From assembly GCA_003486785.1 (NCBI GenBank), contig DNFZ01000161.1, positions 1 through 10,382 on the forward strand: DNA of 10,382 nucleotides. The letters are read 5' to 3'. Origin of the DNA: Clostridiales bacterium. Lineage in GTDB: Bacteria; Bacillota; Clostridia; Christensenellales; CAG-138. Made by a program: the position numbers and the translations under genes. Of the stretch, positions 1 through 5,424 are shown in pieces (position 1 is the stretch's first letter; every line of letters begins with the position of its first letter). The notes below the pieces were generated by a model, which searched no databases, was not told the origin of the DNA, and saw nothing but the letters and a program-made list of their open reading frames with translations.

Positions 1-122
1 TCCTTGCGGTAGCGGGCGATGAACGGAATCGTGTATCCCTCGTCGATGAGGTCGACGACGTTTTGAACGTGCGTTTCGCTCTGGTTGAATTCTTTTGCAA
101 GCAGTTGAATCTGTGTTTCCAT
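1..122 (-). CDS. tex: Tex family transcription accessory protein, N-terminal fragment (runs off window)
   Basis: Only the first 40 codons are visible; the gene continues beyond position 1. The visible protein begins METQIQLLAKEFN and ends with TIPFIARYRK. The pattern of a helical stretch ending in DEGxTIPFIARYRKE is the conserved N-terminus of Tex, a cytoplasmic nucleic-acid-binding protein with helix-hairpin-helix, YqgF-like and C-terminal S1 domains. None of those later domains can be seen here. Tex is implicated in transcription and RNA metabolism and in toxin-gene expression in some pathogens; its exact role is unsettled. The ATG at 122-120 is chosen because an AGGGAG ribosome binding site lies at 128-133 with a 5-nt gap, and because the protein starts where the family does. 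The gene has its own candidate promoter at 209-217 and is separated from the upstream EAL gene by a terminator-like hairpin. Identification comes from remembered family sequence, with high confidence. Confidence 0.9.
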   Translation of the reverse strand, partial: METQIQLLAKEFNQSETHVQNVVDLIDEGYTIPFIARYRK

Positions 123-208
123 GTTCGCTCCCTGTCGTTCCCGCGTGCCTCCCGGCAGCGGGAGCGCGCGCTGTTTCCCGCCCGATGTTCTCTTTGGGAC
201 GTACGGCT

Positions 209-217
209 ATTCTACCA
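209..217 (-). promoter_or_regulatory. Candidate extended -10 promoter for tex
   Basis: On the minus strand the sequence reads TGGTAGAAT, a TGn extension plus a -10 hexamer TAGAAT with 5 of 6 consensus bases. No good -35 box lies 16-18 bp upstream; the best is TTTCTC, overlapping the U-tract of the preceding terminator. That is tolerable for an extended -10 promoter. Transcription would start near 202 and give tex a leader of roughly 80 nt. Confidence 0.5.
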
Positions 218-233
218 CAAAGCACACGCGCGA

Positions 234-272
234 GAAACAAAAATCGAGCGCGCCCGGCCGATCGACGCGCTC
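234..272 (-). terminator. Candidate Rho-independent terminator after the EAL gene
   Basis: On the minus strand a GAGCGCG arm (272-266) pairs perfectly with CGCGCTC (252-246) across a 13-nt GC-rich loop, followed by GATTTTTGTTT (245-235). It lies about 80 nt after the stop of the EAL gene and directly before the tex promoter, as expected for a unit boundary. The loop is longer than ideal, so confidence is moderate. Confidence 0.6.
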
Positions 273-351
273 CAGCACCAGCTGTGTTCTCTGAAGAATC
301 GTGTGTTTTATCGCAAGACAACGTCTTACTCGGAGCTGCGGATACCTCCGT

Positions 352-2094
352 TTATCTGTGTGTTTTATTCCTGAGATAGCGATTCAAGCTCTCAAGCGGC
401 ATCGGCAGCGCCTGATAATAACCCTGCACCCGATCACACCCGGCGCGCCGCGCAAACCGCATCTGTTCTTCGGTTTCCACGCCTTCCGCAACTACGTTCG
501 CCCCGAAGAGATGACCCAGACGAACGATCATCTTGGCGAGCGCCGCCATGTTTGGATCGTGAATGAATATTTTATCAATCTTCAGCGTAGAGATGTTCAG
601 GTCTTTGAGCATGCTGAGCGAGGAAAAACCCGTTCCAAAGTCGTCCAGCGCAATGCGGACACCACGCTCATGCAGCATATTGAGCTTTTCAATCGCATGC
701 GCGTCGCGGTTGACCAGAACGGATTCCGTCACCTCCAGCTCAAGCAGTCCCGGCGGAATCCTCGTTTCTTCCAGCACCGTCAGCACCTGATCGACAAAAT
801 CATCCGCGCGCAGCTGCACGCCGGAGACGTTTACCGCGATCATATACTGCGTCCGGCTGCCGCTGTTGATCTCGCGCAGCGTCCGGCATGCGTTTTGCAA
901 CACCCATTTGCCAAGCGGGAAGATCAGGCGACTCTCCTCCGCGATGGCGATAAACTCCAGCGGTGCAACGTCGCCGATCAGAGGATTGTGCCAGCGCAGC
1001 AGCGCCTCGAACCCGACTACATGTTCCGACGATGCCAATACCAGCGGCTGGAAGAACAGCTCGAACTCATCGTGCTCCAGCGCGCTGGGCAGCGCGTTTC
1101 GTATCTGTGTGCGCCGCAGCACAGCCTCCCCGATCGCGGCGTTGTAAAACACGACCGGCTCGCCGGAGCGTTTGGCTTGATAGAGCGCGAGGTTGGCTTT
1201 TGCGATCAGATCGTCCCGATCGGTCCCGTCCTGCGGGTAGCAGGCGATTCCGCAGCTTGCGGTCACATAGTAGCTGTTTCCGTCTATGTCAACTGCCTGA
1301 CGGATGGAATATCGCGCGCGCTCGATCACAAAGCGCATTTGACGCTGATCACAGTGCTGCGTGTAGAGCAGCACAAAATCCGTCCCCGTCATGCTAAAAC
1401 ATGCGTCCGGCCCGGGAAACAGCGCACTGAGCCGCTGTGCGAGAACGCGCATGATCGCATCGCTGAGCACGCTGCCATAGGAGGCAAGTATCTCGGCAAG
1501 GTTGTCCGGCGCGAAGATGGCGATTAAGAAATGTGCATCCGCATCAGCCTGCGTCATCTGCGCAAAAGCGTTGTACAGGCTGACGCGATTCGGAAGACCC
1601 GTGATCGGCTCTTCATGCGCAAGGCGGTAGTTCTCCTGCTGCTGCGCTTTTAGCTCATCGGCGGTTTCCTTAAGTGCGTTTTGCTCCTCAATGTAGCTGG
1701 TGATGTCGTTGACCGTGATTGCCACATGCTCCAGCTTTGGTGAAAAGGCAATGATATCGAACCATTTGCCGAGCGCAGCGGAGTAATTGGTAATGTGCTC
1801 CGTAACACCAGACCTACCCACGCGGCCGAAGCATTCGATCCAGTATGGCTCTGTCAGCGGGTAAACGCTAAGTACATTCTTTCCGATGATGTCCGCGCGC
1901 TTGAGTCCGGTCTCCGTTTCAAACGCACGGTTGACCGCAAGAAACACATAGTCCAGCGCTCGCCCGCTCTCGTCGTAGATCATGCGGTAATATGAGAACT
2001 GGCTGATCATGTTGTCTATCAACAATAACAACTCGTCCTCTGAAAGATCCCGCGTATGCGGCGCGTGGTCTGCCGATTCACCGGGTTTTCTCAT
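352..2094 (-). CDS. PAS-GGDEF-EAL protein, probable c-di-GMP phosphodiesterase
   Basis: A 580-residue protein with no membrane segment. Residues about 20-135 look like a PAS sensor domain, followed by a short coiled linker (136-160). Residues about 161-318 form a GGDEF domain whose signature is ruined: TGTDF at 236-240 replaces GGDEF, and no RxxD inhibition site precedes it. It should not make c-di-GMP but could still bind GTP. Residues about 330-575 are an EAL domain with the full catalytic set visible: EALLRW (E363), N422, ExTE (E454), DD at 484-485 in DDFGTGFSSL, K505, E537 and E540 in AEGVE, and Q557 before GYY. It should therefore hydrolyse c-di-GMP to pGpG in the cytoplasm. The ATG at 2094 has an excellent AAGGAGG site just upstream. 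The gene sits 63 bp after the diguanylate cyclase with no terminator between, so the two are probably co-transcribed. The signal sensed by the PAS domain cannot be inferred. Confidence 0.93.
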   Translation of the reverse strand: MRKPGESADHAPHTRDLSEDELLLLIDNMISQFSYYRMIYDESGRALDYVFLAVNRAFETETGLKRADIIGKNVLSVYPLTEPYWIECFGRVGRSGVTEHITNYSAALGKWFDIIAFSPKLEHVAITVNDITSYIEEQNALKETADELKAQQQENYRLAHEEPITGLPNRVSLYNAFAQMTQADADAHFLIAIFAPDNLAEILASYGSVLSDAIMRVLAQRLSALFPGPDACFSMTGTDFVLLYTQHCDQRQMRFVIERARYSIRQAVDIDGNSYYVTASCGIACYPQDGTDRDDLIAKANLALYQAKRSGEPVVFYNAAIGEAVLRRTQIRNALPSALEHDEFELFFQPLVLASSEHVVGFEALLRWHNPLIGDVAPLEFIAIAEESRLIFPLGKWVLQNACRTLREINSGSRTQYMIAVNVSGVQLRADDFVDQVLTVLEETRIPPGLLELEVTESVLVNRDAHAIEKLNMLHERGVRIALDDFGTGFSSLSMLKDLNISTLKIDKIFIHDPNMAALAKMIVRLGHLFGANVVAEGVETEEQMRFARRAGCDRVQGYYQALPMPLESLNRYLRNKTHR

Positions 2095-2111
2095 GCATCC
2101 TCCTTAGTCAG

Positions 2112-2146
2112 GCGCAATGCCTGCAACACTAACCGGATGGTTGCGC
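2112..2146 (-). promoter_or_regulatory. Intercistronic hairpin between cyclase and EAL genes
   Basis: A GCGCAA arm (2146-2141) can pair with TTGCGC (2117-2112), with an alternative inner AACC/GGTT pairing. No U-tract follows, so this is not a terminator. It ends a few bases before the strong ribosome binding site of the EAL gene and could tune translation or mRNA stability. A chance hairpin is possible. Confidence 0.25.
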
Positions 2147-2157
2147 AGTCAGCTGAA

Positions 2158-3291
2158 CTATATGCGCTTGGTTTCTGCTTGCGGTTGGCTTTTTGTACCG
2201 GTGACGCGGTTCCTGCCCGCGCGCTTGGCGGAATACAGCGCGCTGTCGGCAGCGCCCAGCAGTGCTTCGCGCGTAATGCCGTCCTCCGGCATGGCGGCAA
2301 CGCCAAAGGAGAGCGTGATCAATTTGATCCCGTCGTCCTCCGTCGGCAGCTGTTCAATCCCGCTTCGGAGCGCGTCTGCGCGCATAATGCCCTCTTCAAG
2401 CGTGCAATCCGGCAAGATCAGGCAAAACTCGTCCCCGCCGAAGCGGCAGGCTACGTCGGAAGCGCGTATGCTGTTCATGAGATATGCGGCGGCTCTGACA
2501 AGCACTTTATCACCCAGTACATGCCCGATCGAATCGTTGATGTTTTTAAACCCGTCGATATCCGCCATGATCACGGAGAGCGGCTGCTGTTTGCGAATTG
2601 CCCGCTGGATCTCGCGGTCAAACGTCTCCTCCATATAGCGGCGGTTGAACAGCCCCGTGAGCGGGTCGCGCACGGAGAGCGCGCGTAGCTTTGCCTCGTC
2701 CAGAATCAGTTGATTGCGCTGTTTTTCGATCTCAGCCATCTGTCTGTTGTTGGAAAAACCGTAGAGCATGCCGATCACTGCGGTAAACAAGATAAAGGTC
2801 ACCAGACTCGGCCAGTTGATCCGGCTCAGCACCGGGCTGGTCAGAATCAGTACAACAACGCCCGTGAGCTGTATCGCCGCGATGATGATGGTCAGCCGCT
2901 CGCGCAGCAGGATGGAACACAGCTGGATCGACATGGCAACATAGATGAGCGGCACGAAATCTCCGGCGAGCACCTTGGGGTCCAGCAGGATGGAGAGCCA
3001 GGGGCCCAGCACCATACAAAGCGCCGTCAGCCAGATAGAGAGCTGAAACCGTCCGCGCAGATTGAACGCCAGCGCAGAAGCGATTACAAACGCCAGCCCT
3101 CCGAGCAAGAGCATATAAAACAACAGCCGATCGCCGCGCTCTACGCTAGCGCTTAGCACAATGGTCGCAGCGATCAGCACAAGATAGATTAACTGAAACA
3201 CGAGCAGATTGACGGCGCTCCTCACCTCTCTCTGCAGGTGCTTTGCCTGAAAGGAACGACGAAAAACGCTGAGACGATCATGGATTGTCAT
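2158..3291 (-). CDS. Membrane-anchored diguanylate cyclase (GGDEF)
   Basis: A 377-residue protein. The N-terminal half carries six predicted membrane helices (about 27-50, 56-76, 84-104, 113-129, 134-153, 162-180) with very short loops, so it is a membrane sensor module rather than a periplasmic-domain receptor. A helical linker (about 183-205) leads to a complete GGDEF domain (206-365): DPLTGLFNRR, the metal-binding D244 in MADIDGFK, RFGGDEF with the signature at 285-289, and an intact RxxD inhibition site RASD at 276-279, five residues before the signature. It should condense two GTP into c-di-GMP and be product-inhibited. The ATG at 3291 has only a weak GGAA-type ribosome binding site, in contrast to the strong site of the EAL gene behind it, so the degrading enzyme may be translated more efficiently. 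Expression is probably driven by the promoter at 3435-3464. The membrane module resembles no sensor family I can name. Confidence 0.93.
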   Translation of the reverse strand: MTIHDRLSVFRRSFQAKHLQREVRSAVNLLVFQLIYLVLIAATIVLSASVERGDRLLFYMLLLGGLAFVIASALAFNLRGRFQLSIWLTALCMVLGPWLSILLDPKVLAGDFVPLIYVAMSIQLCSILLRERLTIIIAAIQLTGVVVLILTSPVLSRINWPSLVTFILFTAVIGMLYGFSNNRQMAEIEKQRNQLILDEAKLRALSVRDPLTGLFNRRYMEETFDREIQRAIRKQQPLSVIMADIDGFKNINDSIGHVLGDKVLVRAAAYLMNSIRASDVACRFGGDEFCLILPDCTLEEGIMRADALRSGIEQLPTEDDGIKLITLSFGVAAMPEDGITREALLGAADSALYSAKRAGRNRVTGTKSQPQAETKRI

Positions 3292-3359
3292 GGATTCGTT
3301 CCAACTTTCTGTTTATGTTGACAGCTGACTTGTGACGATTGGTTCTCGCGTAACATGGC

Positions 3360-3372
3360 TCGCATCATGCGA
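3360..3372. repeat. Perfect inverted repeat in cyclase leader
   Basis: TCGCATCATGCGA has 6-bp arms around one central base. It lies in the transcribed leader, about 68 bp before the cyclase start codon. It could be a regulator site or a tiny RNA hairpin, although a one-base loop is too tight for a full RNA stem. A second short hairpin of the form GATAC-GAAA-GTATC (plus strand) lies nearby at 3390-3403. No known riboswitch pattern is visible in the leader. Confidence 0.3.
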
Positions 3373-3434
3373 AATATTTGCCAGACGTGGATACGAAAGT
3401 ATCAAAATTACAAGATATCCTGCGCTATGGTAGT

Positions 3435-3464
3435 ATTGTAATGTTTTTTGTAACATTTCGTCAA
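3435..3464 (-). promoter_or_regulatory. Sigma-70 type promoter of the cyclase/EAL pair
   Basis: On the minus strand a -35 box TTGACG (3464-3459, 5 of 6 consensus) and a -10 box TACAAT (3440-3435, 5 of 6) are separated by an 18-bp A-rich spacer. Transcription would begin near 3428. This is one of the two best-looking promoters in the window. The 13-bp array begins 8 bp upstream of the -35 box. Confidence 0.7.
3440..3457. promoter_or_regulatory. Candidate operator inside the promoter spacer
   Basis: AATGTT (3440-3445) and AACATT (3452-3457) form a perfect 6-bp inverted repeat with a 6-bp gap. It fills almost the whole spacer and touches the -10 box. A dimeric repressor bound here would block RNA polymerase. 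TTGTAA also occurs as a direct repeat 12 bp apart (3436-3441 and 3448-3453), so the recognised unit is uncertain. The region is A/T-rich, so chance symmetry is a real alternative. Confidence 0.4.
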
Positions 3465-3472
3465 CTCTGCGT

Positions 3473-3600
3473 GTTCTCTCTTAACGTTACTTCTTTGCGT
3501 TCTCTCTCTGTTCTCTCTTTGTGTTCTCTCTTTGCGCAATCCTATTGTATTCTCAAAACATACTCTCTCTTTGTGCTCTCTTGTTGCGCATGCGCGCTGC
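3473..3600. repeat. Array of about ten degenerate 13-bp direct repeats
   Basis: Units begin at 3473, 3486, 3499, 3510, 3523, 3536, 3549, 3562, 3575 and 3588. All are 13 bp except the third, which is 11 bp. The consensus on the plus strand is GTTCTCTCTTTGC. The units at 3510 and 3523 match it in at least 12 of 13 positions. Those at 3473, 3486, 3499, 3562 and 3575 are good, those at 3536 and 3549 are poor, and 3588 fits weakly. Thirteen is not a multiple of three, and the region has no credible gene, so it is not a coding repeat. It lies immediately upstream of the cyclase promoter. Possible roles are an array of activator or nucleoid-protein sites, or a slipped-strand microsatellite that changes spacing. 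Confidence 0.75.
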
Positions 3601-3650
3601 TTCATCAAGCCCGCGCACGCCGATCTGTATGAAATGAAACCGCCTGCGAA

Positions 3651-3691
3651 CAGAAAGAGAGCGCCTCCTGCCGTGATGGCAAAACGCGCTC
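3651..3691 (-). terminator. Candidate terminator after the DUF1576-like gene
   Basis: On the minus strand GAGCGC (3691-3686) pairs with GCGCTC (3664-3659). A nested GCC/GGC stem lies inside, and the T-rich tail TCTTTCTG follows. It lies about 57 nt after the stop codon at 3748. The interior loops are loose and the tail contains three non-T bases, so it may be a modest terminator. Confidence 0.5.
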
Positions 3692-3747
3692 ACTCGTTGT
3701 CTGCTCTGTTGCGCAGCGCCAGCCGCGCAGAGAAATGATTGCCACGG

Positions 3748-5142
3748 CTAAACGGTCTCAGCCGGGGCGGTTTCCTGCGCTGGCGCTGGCTTGATGCGCG
3801 GCTTCCGCTTCGGCAGCGCTTCGATCAGCGGCACGAGAAACGCCGCCACAATGCCCGCCGAAAAGCCGGTGTTATACAGATTCATTCCGCCATGCAGCAC
3901 ACCGGAGCAGAGCGCAACGGAGGAGTTTAAAAACCCTGCCGCAACACCCCAGATCCAGCCGTAATGCCCCGCAACCGGCGCAAGACTCGTGCCGAACAGA
4001 GCGGCGAGCAGCACGGCCGGATCATCGATATGCCAAACCTTTGTCAGGCTGCCCAGCACCACGCCCAGAAGTATGGGTATGACGTTTCTCGCGTGCTTTC
4101 CACATGCGCCAAACCCGGCGATGGTCAGTATTCCGCCAATGGTAGGCCCGTTGAGCGGGCCTCCCACGAGCAGGACATAGCCGGTTGCGATCACGCCGTT
4201 GGCTCCCATGTTGATGAGCGCCGCGCCAAAGCCGCTGCGCGCAACAAAATCCGTGCAGGACTGGCCCGACTCGCGCAGAATCTCCTTCATACCCGACAGC
4301 GGCCTTGCGGAAAGCAGTGCGCCAAGCAGGATAAACAAGGCGAACAGACCGAACAGGAATACGCCAAAGAGCGTATTGTTTCCTTCGCTCCAGTAGAGAT
4401 TCACGCCCGTCGAGTAACCGTAGGATTTTAGAAGCGAGACGTAAACCGTGCCGATGATGCCCGCCGTAAAACCGACGTTGTAGAGGCTGAAGCCTTTGTG
4501 AACGTTCTTTAGATGTGCGGCAAGCGGCGCCACGACCAGCCCGACGCTGACGCCCACTAGAATGCCAAAAAACGCCCCTGTCTCCCCCGGCAGGCGCAGG
4601 ACAAACGCAAACTCCGTTACGATCGGCGCAAGGCTCGTTGCAAACAGCGCCGTGTAGACGTGCTCGGCAAACGACTCACGCTTGAGCAGCGAGTAGAGCC
4701 ATGTGCCGCAGATGATCGGCCAAACGTTGTAGATGTTTTTACCGAATAGGCCAAAGCTGCCCATGAGAAAGACCGCGGCGACCGTGATGCCGCGAAAGGG
4801 CGCGCGCAATAACAAAAGAAGCCCCACCGAGGCCAGCATCAGCAGCCCCGCATTCACGAAAGCCGTACCCACCCCGCCAAGGGCTACATAGTCTGTTATG
4901 AGGATATTGGTAGATCGTATGATGCGCGCAAATCCTGCAAGAATCGCGTCCGGCGTGTTTTGCGTCAGCCCAAAGCCCACAAACAGCAGCGAGATGCCCG
5001 CCAGAACGCCATATGCGGTCGCGTTTTCATTCCGAACCGCGAGATGGAGCGTGATCCGCTTGCTGTGTCCGCCGCTTTTAGCGGGCGAGTGATCCGAGGT
5101 CGTATTCGGAGCAGCTCGGCGAGTGCGTGTCAGCCTGGACAT
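3748..5142 (-). CDS. DUF1576-like polytopic membrane protein with internal duplication
   Basis: A 464-residue protein, almost entirely hydrophobic after a basic 40-residue N-terminal tail. Two halves repeat in parallel: residues about 88-239 and 301-443. Matching motifs are FGLFGKNIYNVWPI (about 130-143) with FGACGKHARNVIPI (344-357), LFATSLAPI (166-174) with LFGTSLAPV (382-390), and HKGFSLYNVGFTAGI (215-229) with HGGMNLYNTGFSAGI (417-431). From memory this matches DUF1576, an uncharacterised family. Duplicated halves with conserved Gly/Asn loops suggest a transporter or channel, but the substrate is unknown. The start at 5142 is preferred because GAGGAGGGG lies just upstream; the open frame reaches 5244, but that extension is Arg-rich, has no ribosome binding site and covers a structured leader. 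The C-terminal tail (444-464) is Pro/Lys/Ala-rich and probably cytoplasmic. The gene is flanked by terminators, so it is probably transcribed alone. Confidence 0.85.
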   Translation of the reverse strand: MSRLTRTRRAAPNTTSDHSPAKSGGHSKRITLHLAVRNENATAYGVLAGISLLFVGFGLTQNTPDAILAGFARIIRSTNILITDYVALGGVGTAFVNAGLLMLASVGLLLLLRAPFRGITVAAVFLMGSFGLFGKNIYNVWPIICGTWLYSLLKRESFAEHVYTALFATSLAPIVTEFAFVLRLPGETGAFFGILVGVSVGLVVAPLAAHLKNVHKGFSLYNVGFTAGIIGTVYVSLLKSYGYSTGVNLYWSEGNNTLFGVFLFGLFALFILLGALLSARPLSGMKEILRESGQSCTDFVARSGFGAALINMGANGVIATGYVLLVGGPLNGPTIGGILTIAGFGACGKHARNVIPILLGVVLGSLTKVWHIDDPAVLLAALFGTSLAPVAGHYGWIWGVAAGFLNSSVALCSGVLHGGMNLYNTGFSAGIVAAFLVPLIEALPKRKPRIKPAPAQETAPAETV

Positions 5143-5362
5143 GGTACCCCTCCTCTCAAAATGGCAGGATATCTGAACGGGTTGCAACAACCCTATCCCA
5201 GTTGCGGTGGCTCGACGCCGGCGCGTATGCCGCGATTGGTTCATCGTTGTGGTTGAAGCGCTATTTCGTCTTGTGTTGTTCCGATTGTAACGATCTTTGT
5301 TCGTGCTTTTATCGTATCACAGCGCACGCTCCCCGCGCCAGAATTATTTTCTGCGTCGCTCA
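5143..5362 (-). other. Leader and promoter region of the DUF1576-like gene
   Basis: About 220 bp without a gene, between the sulP terminator and the DUF1576-like start. It holds the strong ribosome binding site (5147-5156 as CCCCTCCTCT on the plus strand) and the nested hairpin at 5167-5198. The promoter is not clear. Candidates on the minus strand are an extended -10 TGATACGAT and a TACAAT hexamer further downstream, neither with a convincing -35 box. Confidence 0.5.
5167..5198 (-). promoter_or_regulatory. Nested hairpin in the DUF1576-like leader
   Basis: In the mRNA an outer stem GGATA/TATCC (5198-5194 with 5171-5167) encloses a perfect inner stem GGGTTG/CAACCC (5193-5188 with 5184-5179) with a 3-nt loop and a 7-nt bulge on the 3' side. 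It ends about 10 nt before the ribosome binding site, so it could control translation. I recognise no established riboswitch class. There is no U-tract, so it is not a terminator. Confidence 0.4.
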
Positions 5363-5395
5363 TCAAAAACGAGCGGAGGACTGCTCCCCCGCTCG
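5363..5395 (-). terminator. Strong Rho-independent terminator of the SulP gene
   Basis: The 26-nt element at 5395-5370 (minus strand) folds into an 11-bp stem with one G-U pair and a GCAG loop, followed immediately by TTTTT (5369-5365). It begins 29 nt after the SulP stop codon. Confidence 0.92.
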
Positions 5396-5424
5396 CCTGA
5401 TCCTACCTCTCTTGTCTTGCCGAT

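Larger units (their letters stand above)
3292..3747. other. 456-bp gene-free regulatory region upstream of the c-di-GMP pair
   Basis: No credible gene lies here. Short open frames on both strands translate the 13-bp repeats into low-complexity peptides and lack ribosome binding sites. In minus-strand order the region contains the terminator of the DUF1576-like gene (3651-3691), a 13-bp repeat array (3473-3600), a sigma-70 promoter with an internal inverted repeat (3435-3464), and a leader of about 137 nt (3292-3428). A second TACAAT hexamer on the minus strand at 3544-3549, inside the array, has no acceptable -35 partner. Confidence 0.75.

Noticed and set aside
331..350. CGGAG/CTCCG stem just after the EAL stop as a terminator
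   Set aside because: The stem has only 5 bp and no T-tract follows; the hairpin at 234-272 is a better terminator.
301..1527. A 408-codon open frame on the plus strand, antisense to the EAL gene
   Set aside because: The opposite strand encodes a protein with every EAL catalytic motif. The antisense product is low-complexity and lacks a ribosome binding site.
2096..2098. Alternative ATG of the EAL gene four bases upstream
   Set aside because: It is out of frame with the PAS-GGDEF-EAL reading frame and too close to the AGGAGG site.
3292..3428. c-di-GMP riboswitch in the cyclase leader
   Set aside because: The conserved core sequences of the GEMM-I class are not present and the visible hairpins do not match that architecture. 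I did not run a covariance model.
3473..3600. Replication origin 13-mers or plasmid iterons
   Set aside because: The units are not A/T-rich, no DnaA-box-like TTATCCACA sequences are seen nearby, and no replication or partition gene is present.
3473..3600. CRISPR array
   Set aside because: The units are 13 bp, directly tandem, degenerate and without spacers, and no cas genes are present.
3408..3608. Small minus-strand open frame (66 codons, Arg/Glu-rich) upstream of the cyclase
   Set aside because: The composition is that of the repeat read in another frame, there is no ribosome binding site, and the frame overlaps the promoter of the cyclase gene.
3378..3632. Small plus-strand open frame across the repeat array
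   Set aside because: It starts with TTG without a ribosome binding site and most of its sequence is the pyrimidine-rich repeat read as Leu/Ser/Cys.
5143..5244. Longer N-terminus of the DUF1576-like protein starting at 5244
   Set aside because: The extension is Arg-rich and non-conserved in character, has no ribosome binding site and covers a structured leader, whereas the ATG at 5142 has an ideal one.
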